Positions 14,726 to 23,088 are shown, counted from the first letter of the stretch. The stretch: 64,000 bases of DNA from Deltaproteobacteria bacterium (GCA_016218815.1 JACRCX010000025.1:62001-126000), one strand, 5' to 3'. The notes: a model not told the origin generated them from the sequence alone. A program made the numbers and translations.

Positions 14726-15898
14726 GTGATCGAGCGTAAACTGGTGTCGGTATTACGGGATCTCCTCCGGCACTACCCCGTGGTGACGGTGACGGGACCG
14801 CGGCAGTCGGGGAAGACGACGCTCTGCCGTGCGGTGCTTCCGGACCGGCCGTACGTGTCGCTCGAGCCGCTGGACGTGCGGGACTACGCCCGCAGCGACC
14901 CTCGCGGCTTCCTTGCGGAGTATCCGCAGGGGGCAGTGCTCGACGAGGTGCAGAACGCGCCCGACCTTCTCGGGTACCTGCAGGTCGAGGTGGACGCGCG
15001 GCCGGAGCCGGGGCGGTTCCTGCTGACGGGCTCGCAGCACTTCGGGCTCTCCGATGCGATCTCGCAGTCGCTTGCGGGACGCACTGGGGTCCTGCACTTG
15101 CTGCCGCTGAGCATTGACGAGGTCCGACGCTTCCCGTCGCCGCCTGCGGACTTGTTCACGACGTTGTTCATGGGCGGGTATCCGCGCATCCACGATCGAG
15201 GTATTCCGGCGGAGCGCTGGCTGTCGGACTACGTGACGACGTATGTCCAGCGGGACGTGCGGCAGGTGCTCAACGTCGGAGACCTCCAGTCGTTCACGAC
15301 CTTCCTGCGGCTCTGCGCGGGCCGCAGCGGACAGGAGCTGAATCTCGCGGCCCTCGGCGCCGACGCCGGAATCGCGCACAACACGGCGCGGGCGTGGCTT
15401 TCGGTCCTGGAGACCAGCTTCCTCTGCTTTCGGCTGCCGGCCTGGCACGCGAACCTGAACAAGCAGCTCGTCAAGGCGCCGAAGCTCCACTTCCTGGATT
15501 CGGGGCTCCTGTGCCACCTGCTTGGGATTCGCGAGCCCGCGCAGCTTGCGCATCATCCGTTGCGTGGGGCGATCTTCGAGAGTTGGGTCGTGTCCGAGGT
15601 CTACAAGGCACGGGTGCACGCGGGCCGCGAGCCGCGACTCTTCCACTTCCGGGAGTCGCGGGGGTTGGAAGTCGACCTGCTCCTCGAGGAGGCCGGAGGC
15701 GCGACGCTTGTCGAGATCAAGTCCGGGGCGACGGTGGCGCCGGACTTCCTGGAACCGCTGCGACGGCTTTCGGAACTGCTTCGCCGGCGCGGCGTGGCCG
15801 CTCCGGACCTGCGGCTGGTGTACGGCGGCGACGAGGCGCAGCGACGGACGGACGCGGAGATCATTCCGTGGGGCGAGGTTGCCGCGCGGAAGTGGTAG
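14726..15898 (+). CDS. AAA family ATPase with DUF4143 domain
   Basis: 390 residues, GTG start at 14726. Walker A is GPRQSGKTT (residues 24-32), Walker B lies in GAVLDEVQ, and LLTGSQHFGL is a typical sensor region. The C-terminal DUF4143 part carries a PD-(D/E)XK-like arrangement (GLEVDLLLEE ... TLVEIKSG), and a winged-helix-like linker lies between (NLAALGADAGIAHNTARAWL). These proteins are common, often horizontally transferred ATPases whose role is not established. Its 3' end (from about 15791) and the spacer behind it are duplicated at 16871-17067, on the far side of a nucleotidyltransferase-HEPN pair. Confidence 0.9.
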   Translation: MIERKLVSVLRDLLRHYPVVTVTGPRQSGKTTLCRAVLPDRPYVSLEPLDVRDYARSDPRGFLAEYPQGAVLDEVQNAPDLLGYLQVEVDARPEPGRFLLTGSQHFGLSDAISQSLAGRTGVLHLLPLSIDEVRRFPSPPADLFTTLFMGGYPRIHDRGIPAERWLSDYVTTYVQRDVRQVLNVGDLQSFTTFLRLCAGRSGQELNLAALGADAGIAHNTARAWLSVLETSFLCFRLPAWHANLNKQLVKAPKLHFLDSGLLCHLLGIREPAQLAHHPLRGAIFESWVVSEVYKARVHAGREPRLFHFRESRGLEVDLLLEEAGGATLVEIKSGATVAPDFLEPLRRLSELLRRRGVAAPDLRLVYGGDEAQRRTDAEIIPWGEVAARKW

Positions 15899-15959
15899 CG
15901 CGGGCGCCTCGACATCCTGCATCCGTCGCCCTCACGCTTGGGCATGCCGTAGTTCCGAC
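15791..15959 (+). repeat. Direct repeat, left copy: end of the ATPase gene plus spacer
   Basis: This stretch, the last 36 codons of the DUF4143 gene, its TAG and about 60 bases of spacer to GCATGCCGTAGTTCCGAC, recurs at 16871-17067 with scattered substitutions. The right copy has its own in-frame end (WGEVAARRW, TAG) and runs into the start of the acyltransferase gene; here the equivalent start reads ATGCCGTAG and is closed after two codons. Confidence 0.85.
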
Positions 15960-15984
15960 TCCTTCTCCGGCGGGCAGCGTCCGG

Positions 15985-16494
15985 TCAGCCCGGCGTTCGG
16001 GCTCCGGCGTCGAGGAACTCGAGGAACCGCCGCAGCGCGGCGTCGACCTCGCCCCAGGCCGTGGGCAGGCGGTCGAGCAGCGCGCGGAGTTTCGGCCATT
16101 CCAGCTCGAAGCCGTAGACGTTGCGGAACAGGTGGCGAAACCGCAGGAAGTCCTCCAGCGCACGCGCGGTCGCGACCGGCAGGAGCGGCGGGCGGATCCC
16201 GGGCAGGTCCAAGGTCATCGTCTCCAGGAGGCGGCGATGCCACGCCGGCCCGGCGGGGACGCCGCCGTTCAGTTCGGGCGCGATCCGCTCGAACACGTGC
16301 TCGATGCCCGTGTAGAAGTCGTGGAGGATGTCGCCGATGCCTCGCAGCTCCCGCAGCGGCGGCTCGCGGTCGGCGAAGTCCGCGCGCGCCTGCTCCGCCT
16401 CCGCGACGACCCGCGCCGTGCGCGCAACCTCCAGCCGGACCATCGCCGCCAGCCGCGCGAACCGGTCCGCCGGCCTACCGGGCGAGTCCGTCAT
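15985..16494 (-). CDS. HEPN-fold (HepT-like) protein, putative toxin of an MNT-HEPN pair
   Basis: 169 residues, mostly helical. The segment RFRHLFRNVYGFELEW fits the conserved 'FRH-RH-YGFEL' block of HepT-like ribonuclease families, the HEPN active-site region. ATG 16494 overlaps the end of the nucleotidyltransferase gene by 20 bases, the coupled order usual for MNT-HEPN modules, in which the nucleotidyltransferase neutralises the HEPN protein by AMPylation of the Tyr near the active site. A Tyr is present in that segment (RNVY). Toxin activity is inferred from the family; nothing here shows it directly. Confidence 0.75.
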   Translation of the reverse strand: MTDSPGRPADRFARLAAMVRLEVARTARVVAEAEQARADFADREPPLRELRGIGDILHDFYTGIEHVFERIAPELNGGVPAGPAWHRRLLETMTLDLPGIRPPLLPVATARALEDFLRFRHLFRNVYGFELEWPKLRALLDRLPTAWGEVDAALRRFLEFLDAGARTPG

Positions 16495-16864
16495 GCAGCA
16501 CCACTCCCTCTTCCTCCGCCGCCGTGCGGTATTCCGGTGCAGCCGATTCCAGCGGCACGAGATCGACGGCGAAGCCGTCCGCCGCGCGCTCCAGTTCCGC
16601 TCCGGCGCGGAAGAACTGGTCGTCGCGGACTCCCTCTACCGCCAGGTCGATGTCGGAATTCTCCCCGAACCCGCCGCGAGCCAGCGAGCCCGTGAGGATC
16701 ACCCGCCGAGCAGCGAACCGGTCGCGCAGGACGACGGCCAGCCGCTCGGCCACGGCGCGCGCCCGGCGGCCGGCGTCCGCATCCGCCTCCCGCTCGGCCG
16801 CCCAGCGCTTGCGCCAACCTTCGAGATACGGTTCGAACCGATCCACCCGCGCATCGTAGCACAT
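16475..16864 (-). CDS. MNT-type nucleotidyltransferase, putative antitoxin
   Basis: 129 residues from ATG 16864. The motif GSLARGGFGENSDIDLAVEG (residues 59-78) is the G-S...D-x-D signature of minimal nucleotidyltransferases, with D71 and D73 as metal ligands. It precedes and overlaps the HEPN gene on the minus strand. A longer reading to 17314 exists but would run through the duplicated ATPase end and the acyltransferase gene on the other strand, so the short start is preferred. The start codon lies a few bases from the edge of the right direct repeat. Confidence 0.8.
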   Translation of the reverse strand: MCYDARVDRFEPYLEGWRKRWAAEREADADAGRRARAVAERLAVVLRDRFAARRVILTGSLARGGFGENSDIDLAVEGVRDDQFFRAGAELERAADGFAVDLVPLESAAPEYRTAAEEEGVVLHDGLAR

Positions 16865-16870
16865 CCACAG

Positions 16871-17067
16871 CGGCCTGGCTGTTCCGGACCTGCGGCTGGT
16901 GTACCGTGGCGACGAGGCGCAGCGACGGACAGACATGGAGATCGCGCCGTGGGGCGAGGTTGCCGCGCGGAGGTGGTAGCGCGCGGGGTAGCGCGCGGGG
17001 GTAGCGCGCGGCGACCTTGACATCGCGCGGCGGCTGCCCTCACGCTTGGACATGCCGTTGTTCCGAC
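16871..17067 (+). repeat. Direct repeat, right copy: duplicated ATPase gene end
   Basis: Matches 15791-15959 and adds a small local tandem (GTAGCGCGCGGGG about three times, 16976-17010). It reads VPDLRLVYRGDEAQRRTD, continues to WGEVAARRW-stop, and then supplies the true start of the acyltransferase gene. The two copies bracket the MNT-HEPN pair. Confidence 0.85.
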
Positions 17068-17897
17068 GATCCGACGGGGTGGTGCTGAGGAACGTGCCGC
17101 CGGTGCGGCGCATCATGCCGTACCTCATGCCGACGCGGAACGAGAGCGTCGTGTACCACGAGAACGTGCTGGACCTGACACGCACGACGCCGTGGCTCAA
17201 GGCGTTCAACGAGGCGCGTCCGGACGGTCCGAAGGCGACGCTGTTCCACCTCTTCCTGTGGGGCTGCGCGCGGGCGCTGCACGAGCGGCCGGGCTTGAAC
17301 CGCTTCGTGTCCAACGGGCGGATCTACGAACGCAAGGGGGTGTTCCTCTCCTTCGCCGCGAAGAAGGGATTCCGGGACGACGCGCCGCTGGTGACGATCA
17401 AGAAGGAGTTTCCCAAGGGCGAGAAGTTCGAGGAGTGCGTGCAGCGGCTGACGGTGGGGATCCGGGAGGGGCGAGGGGACAAGCCGCGGCCGGTCGACAA
17501 GGAAGTGAAGCTGGTGACGCGGATGCCGGGGTGGATGCTGCACGCGGCGCTGGCGTTGATGCGGTTCCTGGACCGGCACAACCTGATGCCGCACTTCATG
17601 CTCAAGAACGACCCGATGTACGCGAGCGTGTTCGCGGCGAACCTGGGGTCGGTGGGGATCGACGACACGTTCCACCACCTGTACGAGTACGGCACGGTGT
17701 CCGTCTTCGGGGTGCTGGGCGTGGCCGGGCCGCGGATCTTCGTCGGCGCGGACGGGCAGCCCGTCGTGCGCGAAGGGGTGCAGGTGCGCTGGACGTTCGA
17801 CGAGCGGATCAACGATGGCCTGTACTGCGCGGCATCGCTGCGGCTGGTGCGGGACGCGGTGGAGGACCCGGAGAAGGTGAGCGGGAAGGCGGGGTAA
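17052..17897 (+). CDS. CAT/2-oxoacid dehydrogenase E2-fold acyltransferase, catalytic His replaced
   Basis: 281 residues, ATG 17052. The sequence fits the trimeric acyltransferase fold shared by chloramphenicol acetyltransferase and E2 catalytic domains, without lipoyl or E3-binding domains: RRIMPYLMPTRNESVVYHE at the start, SFAAKKGFRD, LANLGSVG-like AANLGSVGID, and near the end DERINDGLYCAASL. In active enzymes the last motif is 'DHR-x-x-DG', whose His is the general base; here the position is Glu while Asp-Gly are kept. The protein may therefore be a structural or differently acting member. Substrate unknown. The start lies in the duplicated segment described above. Confidence 0.75.
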   Translation: MPLFRRSDGVVLRNVPPVRRIMPYLMPTRNESVVYHENVLDLTRTTPWLKAFNEARPDGPKATLFHLFLWGCARALHERPGLNRFVSNGRIYERKGVFLSFAAKKGFRDDAPLVTIKKEFPKGEKFEECVQRLTVGIREGRGDKPRPVDKEVKLVTRMPGWMLHAALALMRFLDRHNLMPHFMLKNDPMYASVFAANLGSVGIDDTFHHLYEYGTVSVFGVLGVAGPRIFVGADGQPVVREGVQVRWTFDERINDGLYCAASLRLVRDAVEDPEKVSGKAG

Positions 17898-17928
17898 CGG
17901 GCGGCGGGGCGGGACGGGGGGAATTCTC

Positions 17929-17952
17929 GCGCAGAGACGCAGAGACGCAGAG
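17929..17952 (+). repeat. Intergenic minirepeat, CGCAGAGA type, copy 2
   Basis: Three 8-base units (GCAGAGAC) after a GAATTCTCGC leader, between two convergent genes. The spacer also holds a heptamer tract (17973-18000: GACCGAGAACCGAAGACCGA and so on). Confidence 0.8.
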
Positions 17953-18000
17953 GGGGGCGGCTCGCCTTCCGGCTGAGGACCGAGAACCGAAGACCGAGAA

Positions 18001-19314
18001 CTAGAGCTTGGCGGTCCAGCCGGCGCTGGAACGCTTCCAGCCGGAGACGAGCATCTCGACGAAGCGGGAGCGGAGCTGCTGCTTCGCGAGGAGCTGTTTG
18101 GCGGGCGGCAGCTCGAGGATCGTGCCCAGGACGCCGGAGAGGACGCGGTGGGAGAGGCGGGAGCGGTCGTCGAAGAGGAGGTCGGCCAGCTTCCCGCGCT
18201 CGACGGCCTGGAGCAGCATCTTCTCCATCTGGGTTTCGGGGGTGTGCATCTTCGTCGGGACGCGGCGCAGCTCGAGCGCGCCGAGCTTGCAGTGGCGCCG
18301 GCAGACGCCGCAGCCCAGGCAGAGGCGCTCGTCGACGCGTGCCGCGGCCTTGCGCTTCGGCCCGCCGGGCACGCGCTGGGCGGGGCGCATTTCGATGGCG
18401 CCGACGGGGCACTTCTTGGCGCACAGGCCGCAGCCGTTGCAGGCGGGGTCGGCGATGACGGCGAGGTGGTTGGAGGTGACGGGTTGGCGGGCGGCGCCCA
18501 GGACGCGGAAGCCGTCGAGCATCTCGCAGCAGCAGGAGCAGCAGTTGCAGATGAAGGTCGGGCGGCGCATGACGTTGTCGACCATCTGCACGCAATCGTG
18601 CTCGCGGGCGTGGGTCAGCACCTCGAGGGCGCGTCCCTTGTCGATGCGCTTGGCGATGCCGGCGCGGGCGAGGTAGTCGGCGCCCATGCCGAAGGAGAGG
18701 CAGTGGTCCAGGGGGTAGTGGCAGCGCTGACCGAGCTGCTGCTTGACGTGGCGGCAGTGGCAGATGCCTTCGGACCAGGTGCCGGCGGTGGCGACGATCT
18801 CGGTCGCGCGCTCCCAGTCGAGGATTTCGGAGAAGGTCGAGGGCGAGACGGCGTCCTCGTGGACGAGCGGCCGTGCGATGTACGTCGGGCCCTCGCCGAG
18901 CATGTGGACGAAGGCGTGGTCGGGGTCCTGCCGCAGGTACTCCCACATGAGGGTGGCGACGCGTTTCTGGTCGACGTCGTCGCGGACCCTCATCATGGTG
19001 AACTCGAAGAAGCCGATCACGGCGGGGTTGAGGAACCACGCCGTGCGGCCGTCGGGGCGAGGGAAGTCGATCACCAGGCCCCTGGGGAGCATCGCCTCGA
19101 GCAGCTCCTTGGCCCGGGTCTCGGAGACTCCGGCCCGACGCGCGACGGTGCGGGTGCTGGAGGGCTGGAAGGGCATGGAGGCGGCGAGGTACGCCTCTTC
19201 GGTGGAGTACAGCTCGCGCAGGATGTCGAACAGGGCGCGGTGTTCGGGCGCTCCGATCGGCATGCGATCGAGCCGCCGTTGCAGGTGCCGGTACGCGTCG
19301 TGCTCGTGTTCCAT
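18001..19314 (-). CDS. Iron-sulfur protein with two 4Fe-4S ferredoxin clusters
   Basis: 437 residues. Residues about 40-100 look like a winged helix (STRTVARRAGVSETRAKELL). The middle has paired cysteines (GICHCRHVKQQ, FICNCCSCCCEM) and the C-terminal half two ferredoxin motifs, CNGCGLCAKKCPVGAI and CLGCGVCRRHCKLGAL. It probably transfers electrons or senses redox state; such proteins occur beside anaerobic oxidoreductases, but no partner is adjacent here. The ATG (19314) is followed by no other plausible start. Its convergent neighbour is the acyltransferase; divergent from it is the PAS-GGDEF gene. Confidence 0.8.
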   Translation of the reverse strand: MEHEHDAYRHLQRRLDRMPIGAPEHRALFDILRELYSTEEAYLAASMPFQPSSTRTVARRAGVSETRAKELLEAMLPRGLVIDFPRPDGRTAWFLNPAVIGFFEFTMMRVRDDVDQKRVATLMWEYLRQDPDHAFVHMLGEGPTYIARPLVHEDAVSPSTFSEILDWERATEIVATAGTWSEGICHCRHVKQQLGQRCHYPLDHCLSFGMGADYLARAGIAKRIDKGRALEVLTHAREHDCVQMVDNVMRRPTFICNCCSCCCEMLDGFRVLGAARQPVTSNHLAVIADPACNGCGLCAKKCPVGAIEMRPAQRVPGGPKRKAAARVDERLCLGCGVCRRHCKLGALELRRVPTKMHTPETQMEKMLLQAVERGKLADLLFDDRSRLSHRVLSGVLGTILELPPAKQLLAKQQLRSRFVEMLVSGWKRSSAGWTAKL

Positions 19315-19354
19315 GCCGCGGACGGTAGCATGGGGGGGGAAGGTGGGGGGGGAG

Positions 19355-19404
19355 TTTTCGGTTTTCAGTTTTCGGTTTTCGGTTTTCAGTTTTCAGTTTT
19401 CGGT
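19355..19404 (+). repeat. Heptamer tract TTTTCGG/TTTTCAG
   Basis: Seven 7-base units alternate between TTTTCGG and TTTTCAG. Related heptamer tracts on the other strand occur at 17973-18000 and 24363-24388 (CCGAAAA/CCGAGAA). It lies between the divergent iron-sulfur and PAS-GGDEF genes and could influence both promoters, though nothing shows this. Confidence 0.85.
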
Positions 19405-19559
19405 CAGGGAGGGGAGCGGGAAGCCTGCCCGCCGAAGCCGGAGGCGAAGGCGGGAGCGGGGGGGGTGCTGGCAATCGGGGCTTCGGGGGGTTAGGATCGG
19501 CGGGCTCGCGGGGCAGCGCCGGGTGGGGCGGGTCCGTGGGCGATGGGAGGTTGTGGTCG

Positions 19560-20423
19560 ATGCCGCGATTCCGCAGCCTGAGCGATCCCGAGACGGCGCG
19601 CGAGCTGGTGCGCAACGTGCGCGAGGGGATCTACGTCACGGACCCGCAGGGGGACATCCTGGATGCGAACCCCGCCTTCCTGGATCTCTTCGGCTTCGAG
19701 TCGTTCGAGCAGGCCAAGGGTCGCAGCGTGCGGGAGCTGGTGGTGGACAACGTGCGGCGGGAGGAGGAGCTGGCGCTGCTGGAGAAGCAGTTCGTGGTGC
19801 GCGACTTCGAGCTGCAGGTCCGGCGGATCAACGGCGACATCCTGACGGTGCTCGATTCCTGCTACGCGGTCCGCGACCCTGCGAACGGGGAGACGCTGTT
19901 CCACGGCATCCTGATCGACATCACGCGACGGAAGGAGATGGAGAGCCGGCTGCACGAGCTGACGATCCGCGACCCGCTCACCGGCTGCTACAACCGGCGG
20001 TACCTGGCCGAGCTGGAGGCGCGGCTGGAGCGCGAGGACACCGACTGGGGCATCGTGCTGGTCGACCTGAACGGCTTCAGCGCCTACAACGAGCAGCACG
20101 GCCACCAGGCCGGCGACGCGGCGCTGGTCCAGGCCGCCCGGTTCCTCGACCGCCACGTCCGTTCGGCCGACTCGGTCTTCCGCACCGGGGGCGACGAGTT
20201 CATGATCGTCCTGTCCGACAACGCGGCCACGGCGACGGTGCACATCGTGCAGCGGCTCAAGGAGCCGACGGCGGGCTGTCCCCCGGTCGGGTTCGCGATC
20301 GGGTGGGCGGTGCGCAAGCCTCGCGAGAACGTCTCGCAGACGATTCACCGCGCCGACCGCGACCTCGTCCTGATCCGCGTGCGCGCGCGCCCGGCGGAAG
20401 AAGAGCGAAGGCTGAAGCAATAG
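19560..20423 (+). CDS. PAS domain diguanylate cyclase
   Basis: 287 residues, soluble. A PAS domain (about 12-125; REGIYVTDPQGDILDANPAF is typical) precedes a GGDEF domain with an intact active site RTGGDEFMIV and, five residues before it, an RSAD that fits the RxxD inhibitory site for product feedback. It should make cyclic di-GMP from GTP under control of the PAS sensor. ATG 19560 follows GGGAGG by ten bases; the in-frame GTG at 19536 is less likely. The domain is somewhat short at its C-terminus, where the last helix is replaced by a basic stretch. Confidence 0.85.
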   Translation: MPRFRSLSDPETARELVRNVREGIYVTDPQGDILDANPAFLDLFGFESFEQAKGRSVRELVVDNVRREEELALLEKQFVVRDFELQVRRINGDILTVLDSCYAVRDPANGETLFHGILIDITRRKEMESRLHELTIRDPLTGCYNRRYLAELEARLEREDTDWGIVLVDLNGFSAYNEQHGHQAGDAALVQAARFLDRHVRSADSVFRTGGDEFMIVLSDNAATATVHIVQRLKEPTAGCPPVGFAIGWAVRKPRENVSQTIHRADRDLVLIRVRARPAEEERRLKQ

Positions 20424-20438
20424 GGCGCGAGGAATTTC

Positions 20439-20474
20439 GCGCAAAGGACGCAAAGGAACGCAAAGAACGCAAAG
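20439..20474 (+). repeat. Intergenic minirepeat, CGCAAAGGA type, copy 3
   Basis: Four units after an AATTTCGC leader, filling the gap between the convergent GGDEF and C25 peptidase genes. Confidence 0.85.
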
Positions 20475-20485
20475 GGGGAAGACGG

Positions 20486-22228
20486 CTACTCGAGGCGTAC
20501 CCGGACGAGGGCCTGGCCGAGCGCGTCAACGGCGCCGTCCTCGGCGTAGACGACGAGGTGGTGGTCGTAGCGGCGGGTCTCGGGCGGGATCACGAACGAG
20601 AGGCCGAAGCCGCCGCCCTCGTAGGGCACGTCCGCCGACCACACGGCCTTGTCGTTGGCGGACTCGTGGTTGGCCACCACCGTTTCCTCCCAGCCCGCGT
20701 CGTCGAGGGACCAGGGCTGAGAGGGGCGGGCCAGCTCGGTGCGCTCGATCTCGAACGTGACGTGCGCGGTGCCGGCGGGCGGGCCGTGGACCTGGGCGCA
20801 GAAGCGCACGACGTCCCCGGGCGGGAGCCGGTCGTCCTGGACGGTCACGTCGACCGTTCCGCGGGGGAACGGCAGCTCGAGGCCCGGGTCGCCGAGCAGC
20901 GTGTACATGTGCAGGTGCGCGGCGGGCAGGTTCGCGAGCTCCTCGGGCGTGAGCTGGAGGGCTGCGAGGTTGTCCATGAAGTCCCGCAGGTCGTCGTCGC
21001 GTTCGACCATTGCGCGTTTCGCGCGGAGGAAGAGGTCGCCCAGCGTGCGGGGGCGCTCGAACATGGCGACGCGCTCGATTTCGCGCACGAAGATCGTGTT
21101 GGAGTAGGGGTGGGAGGTCTCAGTCGAGGAGAGAATCGCCGGGGACGATCCGGGCTGACGCAGGATGCGCTCGCTGATCGAATCGTCGGTGTCGAAGGAT
21201 CCGGTGGAGCAGGCGATGAAGACGAGGAGAGGCGGGCGGTGCTCGATGTCGATCTCGGCGAGGCGGCTGGTGTCGAAGATGGGGCCGGAGGGGCCGCCGT
21301 CCCAGTCGGCGTCGGTGAAGCCTGATGGCGACCCGTGGCCGATGTAGGCCATGAGGAAGCCGCCGTCGTTCAGGTACCGATAGATCCGGTCGCTGAACGA
21401 GGTGGGAGGATAGGTATAAGGCGAACTGCGGGCGGCATAGGTGAAGGTGACCGACCATTCGGGGGGCACTTCGCCGATGACGCGCATGCCGACGTCGAGG
21501 AGGATGTCGTCCAGGAGGTCGCCGAAGCCGCCCTCGCTGGCGAAGACGTGGATGGTGCGGTTCCAGGGGCCGGGCTCGTAGCGGGTGTCGTAGTCCTGCA
21601 CCGCTTCGAGATACCGGCGGGCCTCATCGACCGTGCGGACGGGAACGCGGCCGACGGCGGCGTCGGGGAGGTTGTCGCCGTCGAGGTCGGCGTAGAGGTT
21701 GTCGCTGGTGATTTCGTCGACCCAGTGGCCGGGGTCGAGCCAGGTGGCGCTGGGCACCACATCGGAATCGCCGTCCCAGGATTCGTCGGCGTCGCCGAAG
21801 AGGAGAACGAGGAGGGGAAGAGCGGGATCGAGCGCGTCGCGTCTGGCGGCGACGGCGGCGCGGATGCGGTCGGGGTAATGCGCGAGATCGGGGGTTCCGT
21901 CGGTCAGGCGAGCGACGGTGGACATGGGGAGAACTTCAACGGTGTGGCCGCGGGTGCGGCGCCAGGCGGCGAGATCCTCGGCGACGGGGAGGAGGGGGTC
22001 GGCGGAGATCACGAGGTAGTCGGTCGAGGCGGGAGGGAGAGGAGGGACTGGAGGGTCGAGGGGGTCGGGGGCGACGGTGCAGTCGGGGGGGGAGGTATCG
22101 GGGGGAGGGGAGTCGGCGGAAGAGTCCGGGGAGGCTTCGGTGTCGGCGTCAGCCGCGGGGGGATCGGGGCTGGTGCCGGTGCAGGCGGAGAGGAGAAGCG
22201 GGGCGAGGAACGAGAGAGGAGAGCGCAT
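20486..22228 (-). CDS. Gingipain-like C25 family cysteine peptidase, lipoprotein
   Basis: 580 residues. ATG 22228 gives a signal peptide with a lipobox ending LLLSAC (C16), then an Asp/Pro/Ser linker. The core matches peptidase family C25: DYLVISADPL at the start of the domain, the catalytic His in AYIGHGSPSG (H298) and the catalytic Cys in LVFIACSTGSF (C340), followed by a beta-sandwich C-terminal part. Family members cleave secreted or surface proteins outside the cell. A longer reading from 22315 begins in low-complexity repeat DNA and is rejected. Convergent with the cyclase gene. Confidence 0.8.
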   Translation of the reverse strand: MRSPLSFLAPLLLSACTGTSPDPPAADADTEASPDSSADSPPPDTSPPDCTVAPDPLDPPVPPLPPASTDYLVISADPLLPVAEDLAAWRRTRGHTVEVLPMSTVARLTDGTPDLAHYPDRIRAAVAARRDALDPALPLLVLLFGDADESWDGDSDVVPSATWLDPGHWVDEITSDNLYADLDGDNLPDAAVGRVPVRTVDEARRYLEAVQDYDTRYEPGPWNRTIHVFASEGGFGDLLDDILLDVGMRVIGEVPPEWSVTFTYAARSSPYTYPPTSFSDRIYRYLNDGGFLMAYIGHGSPSGFTDADWDGGPSGPIFDTSRLAEIDIEHRPPLLVFIACSTGSFDTDDSISERILRQPGSSPAILSSTETSHPYSNTIFVREIERVAMFERPRTLGDLFLRAKRAMVERDDDLRDFMDNLAALQLTPEELANLPAAHLHMYTLLGDPGLELPFPRGTVDVTVQDDRLPPGDVVRFCAQVHGPPAGTAHVTFEIERTELARPSQPWSLDDAGWEETVVANHESANDKAVWSADVPYEGGGFGLSFVIPPETRRYDHHLVVYAEDGAVDALGQALVRVRLE

Positions 22229-22305
22229 GGGGGGATCGTAGAGCGAGAATGGGGAAGGGGGAAGGGGGAAGGGGAATGGGGGAATGGGGGAAGGGGGAAG
22301 GAAGG

Positions 22306-22925
22306 ATGGGAACAAGGAACAAGGAACAAGGGACTAGGAACTAGGAACACGGGACACGGAAGGGGGGAATGGGAATGGGGAACGGGTGTGGGGGGAGTCA
22401 GGAGCCGCGGGATCGAGCGGTGCGGGCGGAGGCGACGAGGATCGCGATGAGTTGGTTGAACTCGTCGATCAGGGGGTCGGCGTCGGGGCCGACGCAGTTG
22501 GAGCGGCGCGCGACCTGCATCCAGTAGTGCGCCTCCCGCAGTTCCTTGGTGGCGACCCGGATCTTGTGCACGAAGTCGGCACGGCTTTCGGCGCCGCGCG
22601 CCTCTTCGTAGTTCGCGCCGCCGCTGCTAGCGGCTCGCCAGAGCTGGTCCGCGAGATGTCTCGATGCCGCGTCGCGTTGCAGATCGGGGAGGAGCTGTTT
22701 CACTCCGGCAATCGAGTCCAGCAGTCGGTCGGCGATGTCTTGGCCTTTGCGAGGACGCACCAGCTGTTCCTGTTCCCCGTGCCGCCTTCGGTGTTCCGTG
22801 TCCCCAGCCAATTCTTGTTCTCCGTCCTGCCTTCGGTGTTCCGTGTCCCCAGCCAGTTCTTGTTCTCCGTCCCGCCTTCCGTGTTCCGTGTCCCTTGTTC
22901 CTAGTTCCTTGTTCCTTGTTCCCAT
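22306..22925. mobile_element. Module bounded by inverted heptamer repeats around a four-helix-bundle gene (putative)
   Basis: The left arm (22306-22362) starts ATGGGAACAAGGAACAAGG and is built of GGAACAA/GGAACTA/GGAACAC heptamers ending GGGACACGGAAGG. The right arm (22875-22925), read on the minus strand, starts with the same nineteen bases and ends GGACACGGAACACGGAAGG. The arms differ mainly by the number of heptamers. Only the four-helix-bundle gene and about two and a half 45-base tandem units (22786-22890) lie between. No transposase is encoded; calling it mobile is inference. Confidence 0.5.
22398..22925 (-). CDS. Four-helix bundle protein (S23/IVS family)
   Basis: The core (last 120 residues) fits the four-helix bundle family first seen in intervening sequences of 23S rRNA genes: QLLPDLQRDAASRHLADQLW, then SGGANYEEARGAESRADFVH, KIRVATKELREAHYWMQ. 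Family members form pentameric barrels and bind nucleic acid; the stand-alone role is unknown. The start is uncertain: ATG 22925 lies at the tip of the inverted repeat and would add about 55 residues translated from repeat DNA (ELGTRDTEH, GEQELAGDTEHRR twice). A conserved start of such proteins near residue 58 has no good start codon here, so the repeat-coded leader may be real or the gene may be silent. Confidence 0.7.
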   Translation of the reverse strand: MGTRNKELGTRDTEHGRRDGEQELAGDTEHRRQDGEQELAGDTEHRRRHGEQEQLVRPRKGQDIADRLLDSIAGVKQLLPDLQRDAASRHLADQLWRAASSGGANYEEARGAESRADFVHKIRVATKELREAHYWMQVARRSNCVGPDADPLIDEFNQLIAILVASARTARSRGS

Positions 22926-23088
22926 TGTCCAGGTCTCCTGTCCCATTCCGGATTCCCGGATCCGGTTCCCTGCTCCCGCTCTCCGCTCCCGGTTCCGAGT
23001 TCCGGTCGCGTCGACCCACATCGTGGGTCTTGCATCGCGCGGGAGAGGGCGGGTGTTGCGGGGGAAAACGGGGAGGAGCCAGAACGAC

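Noticed and set aside
16475..17314. Longer form of the nucleotidyltransferase starting at 17314
   Set aside because: The extra 150 codons run antisense through the acyltransferase gene and the duplicated ATPase end; the 129-residue form has the normal MNT length.
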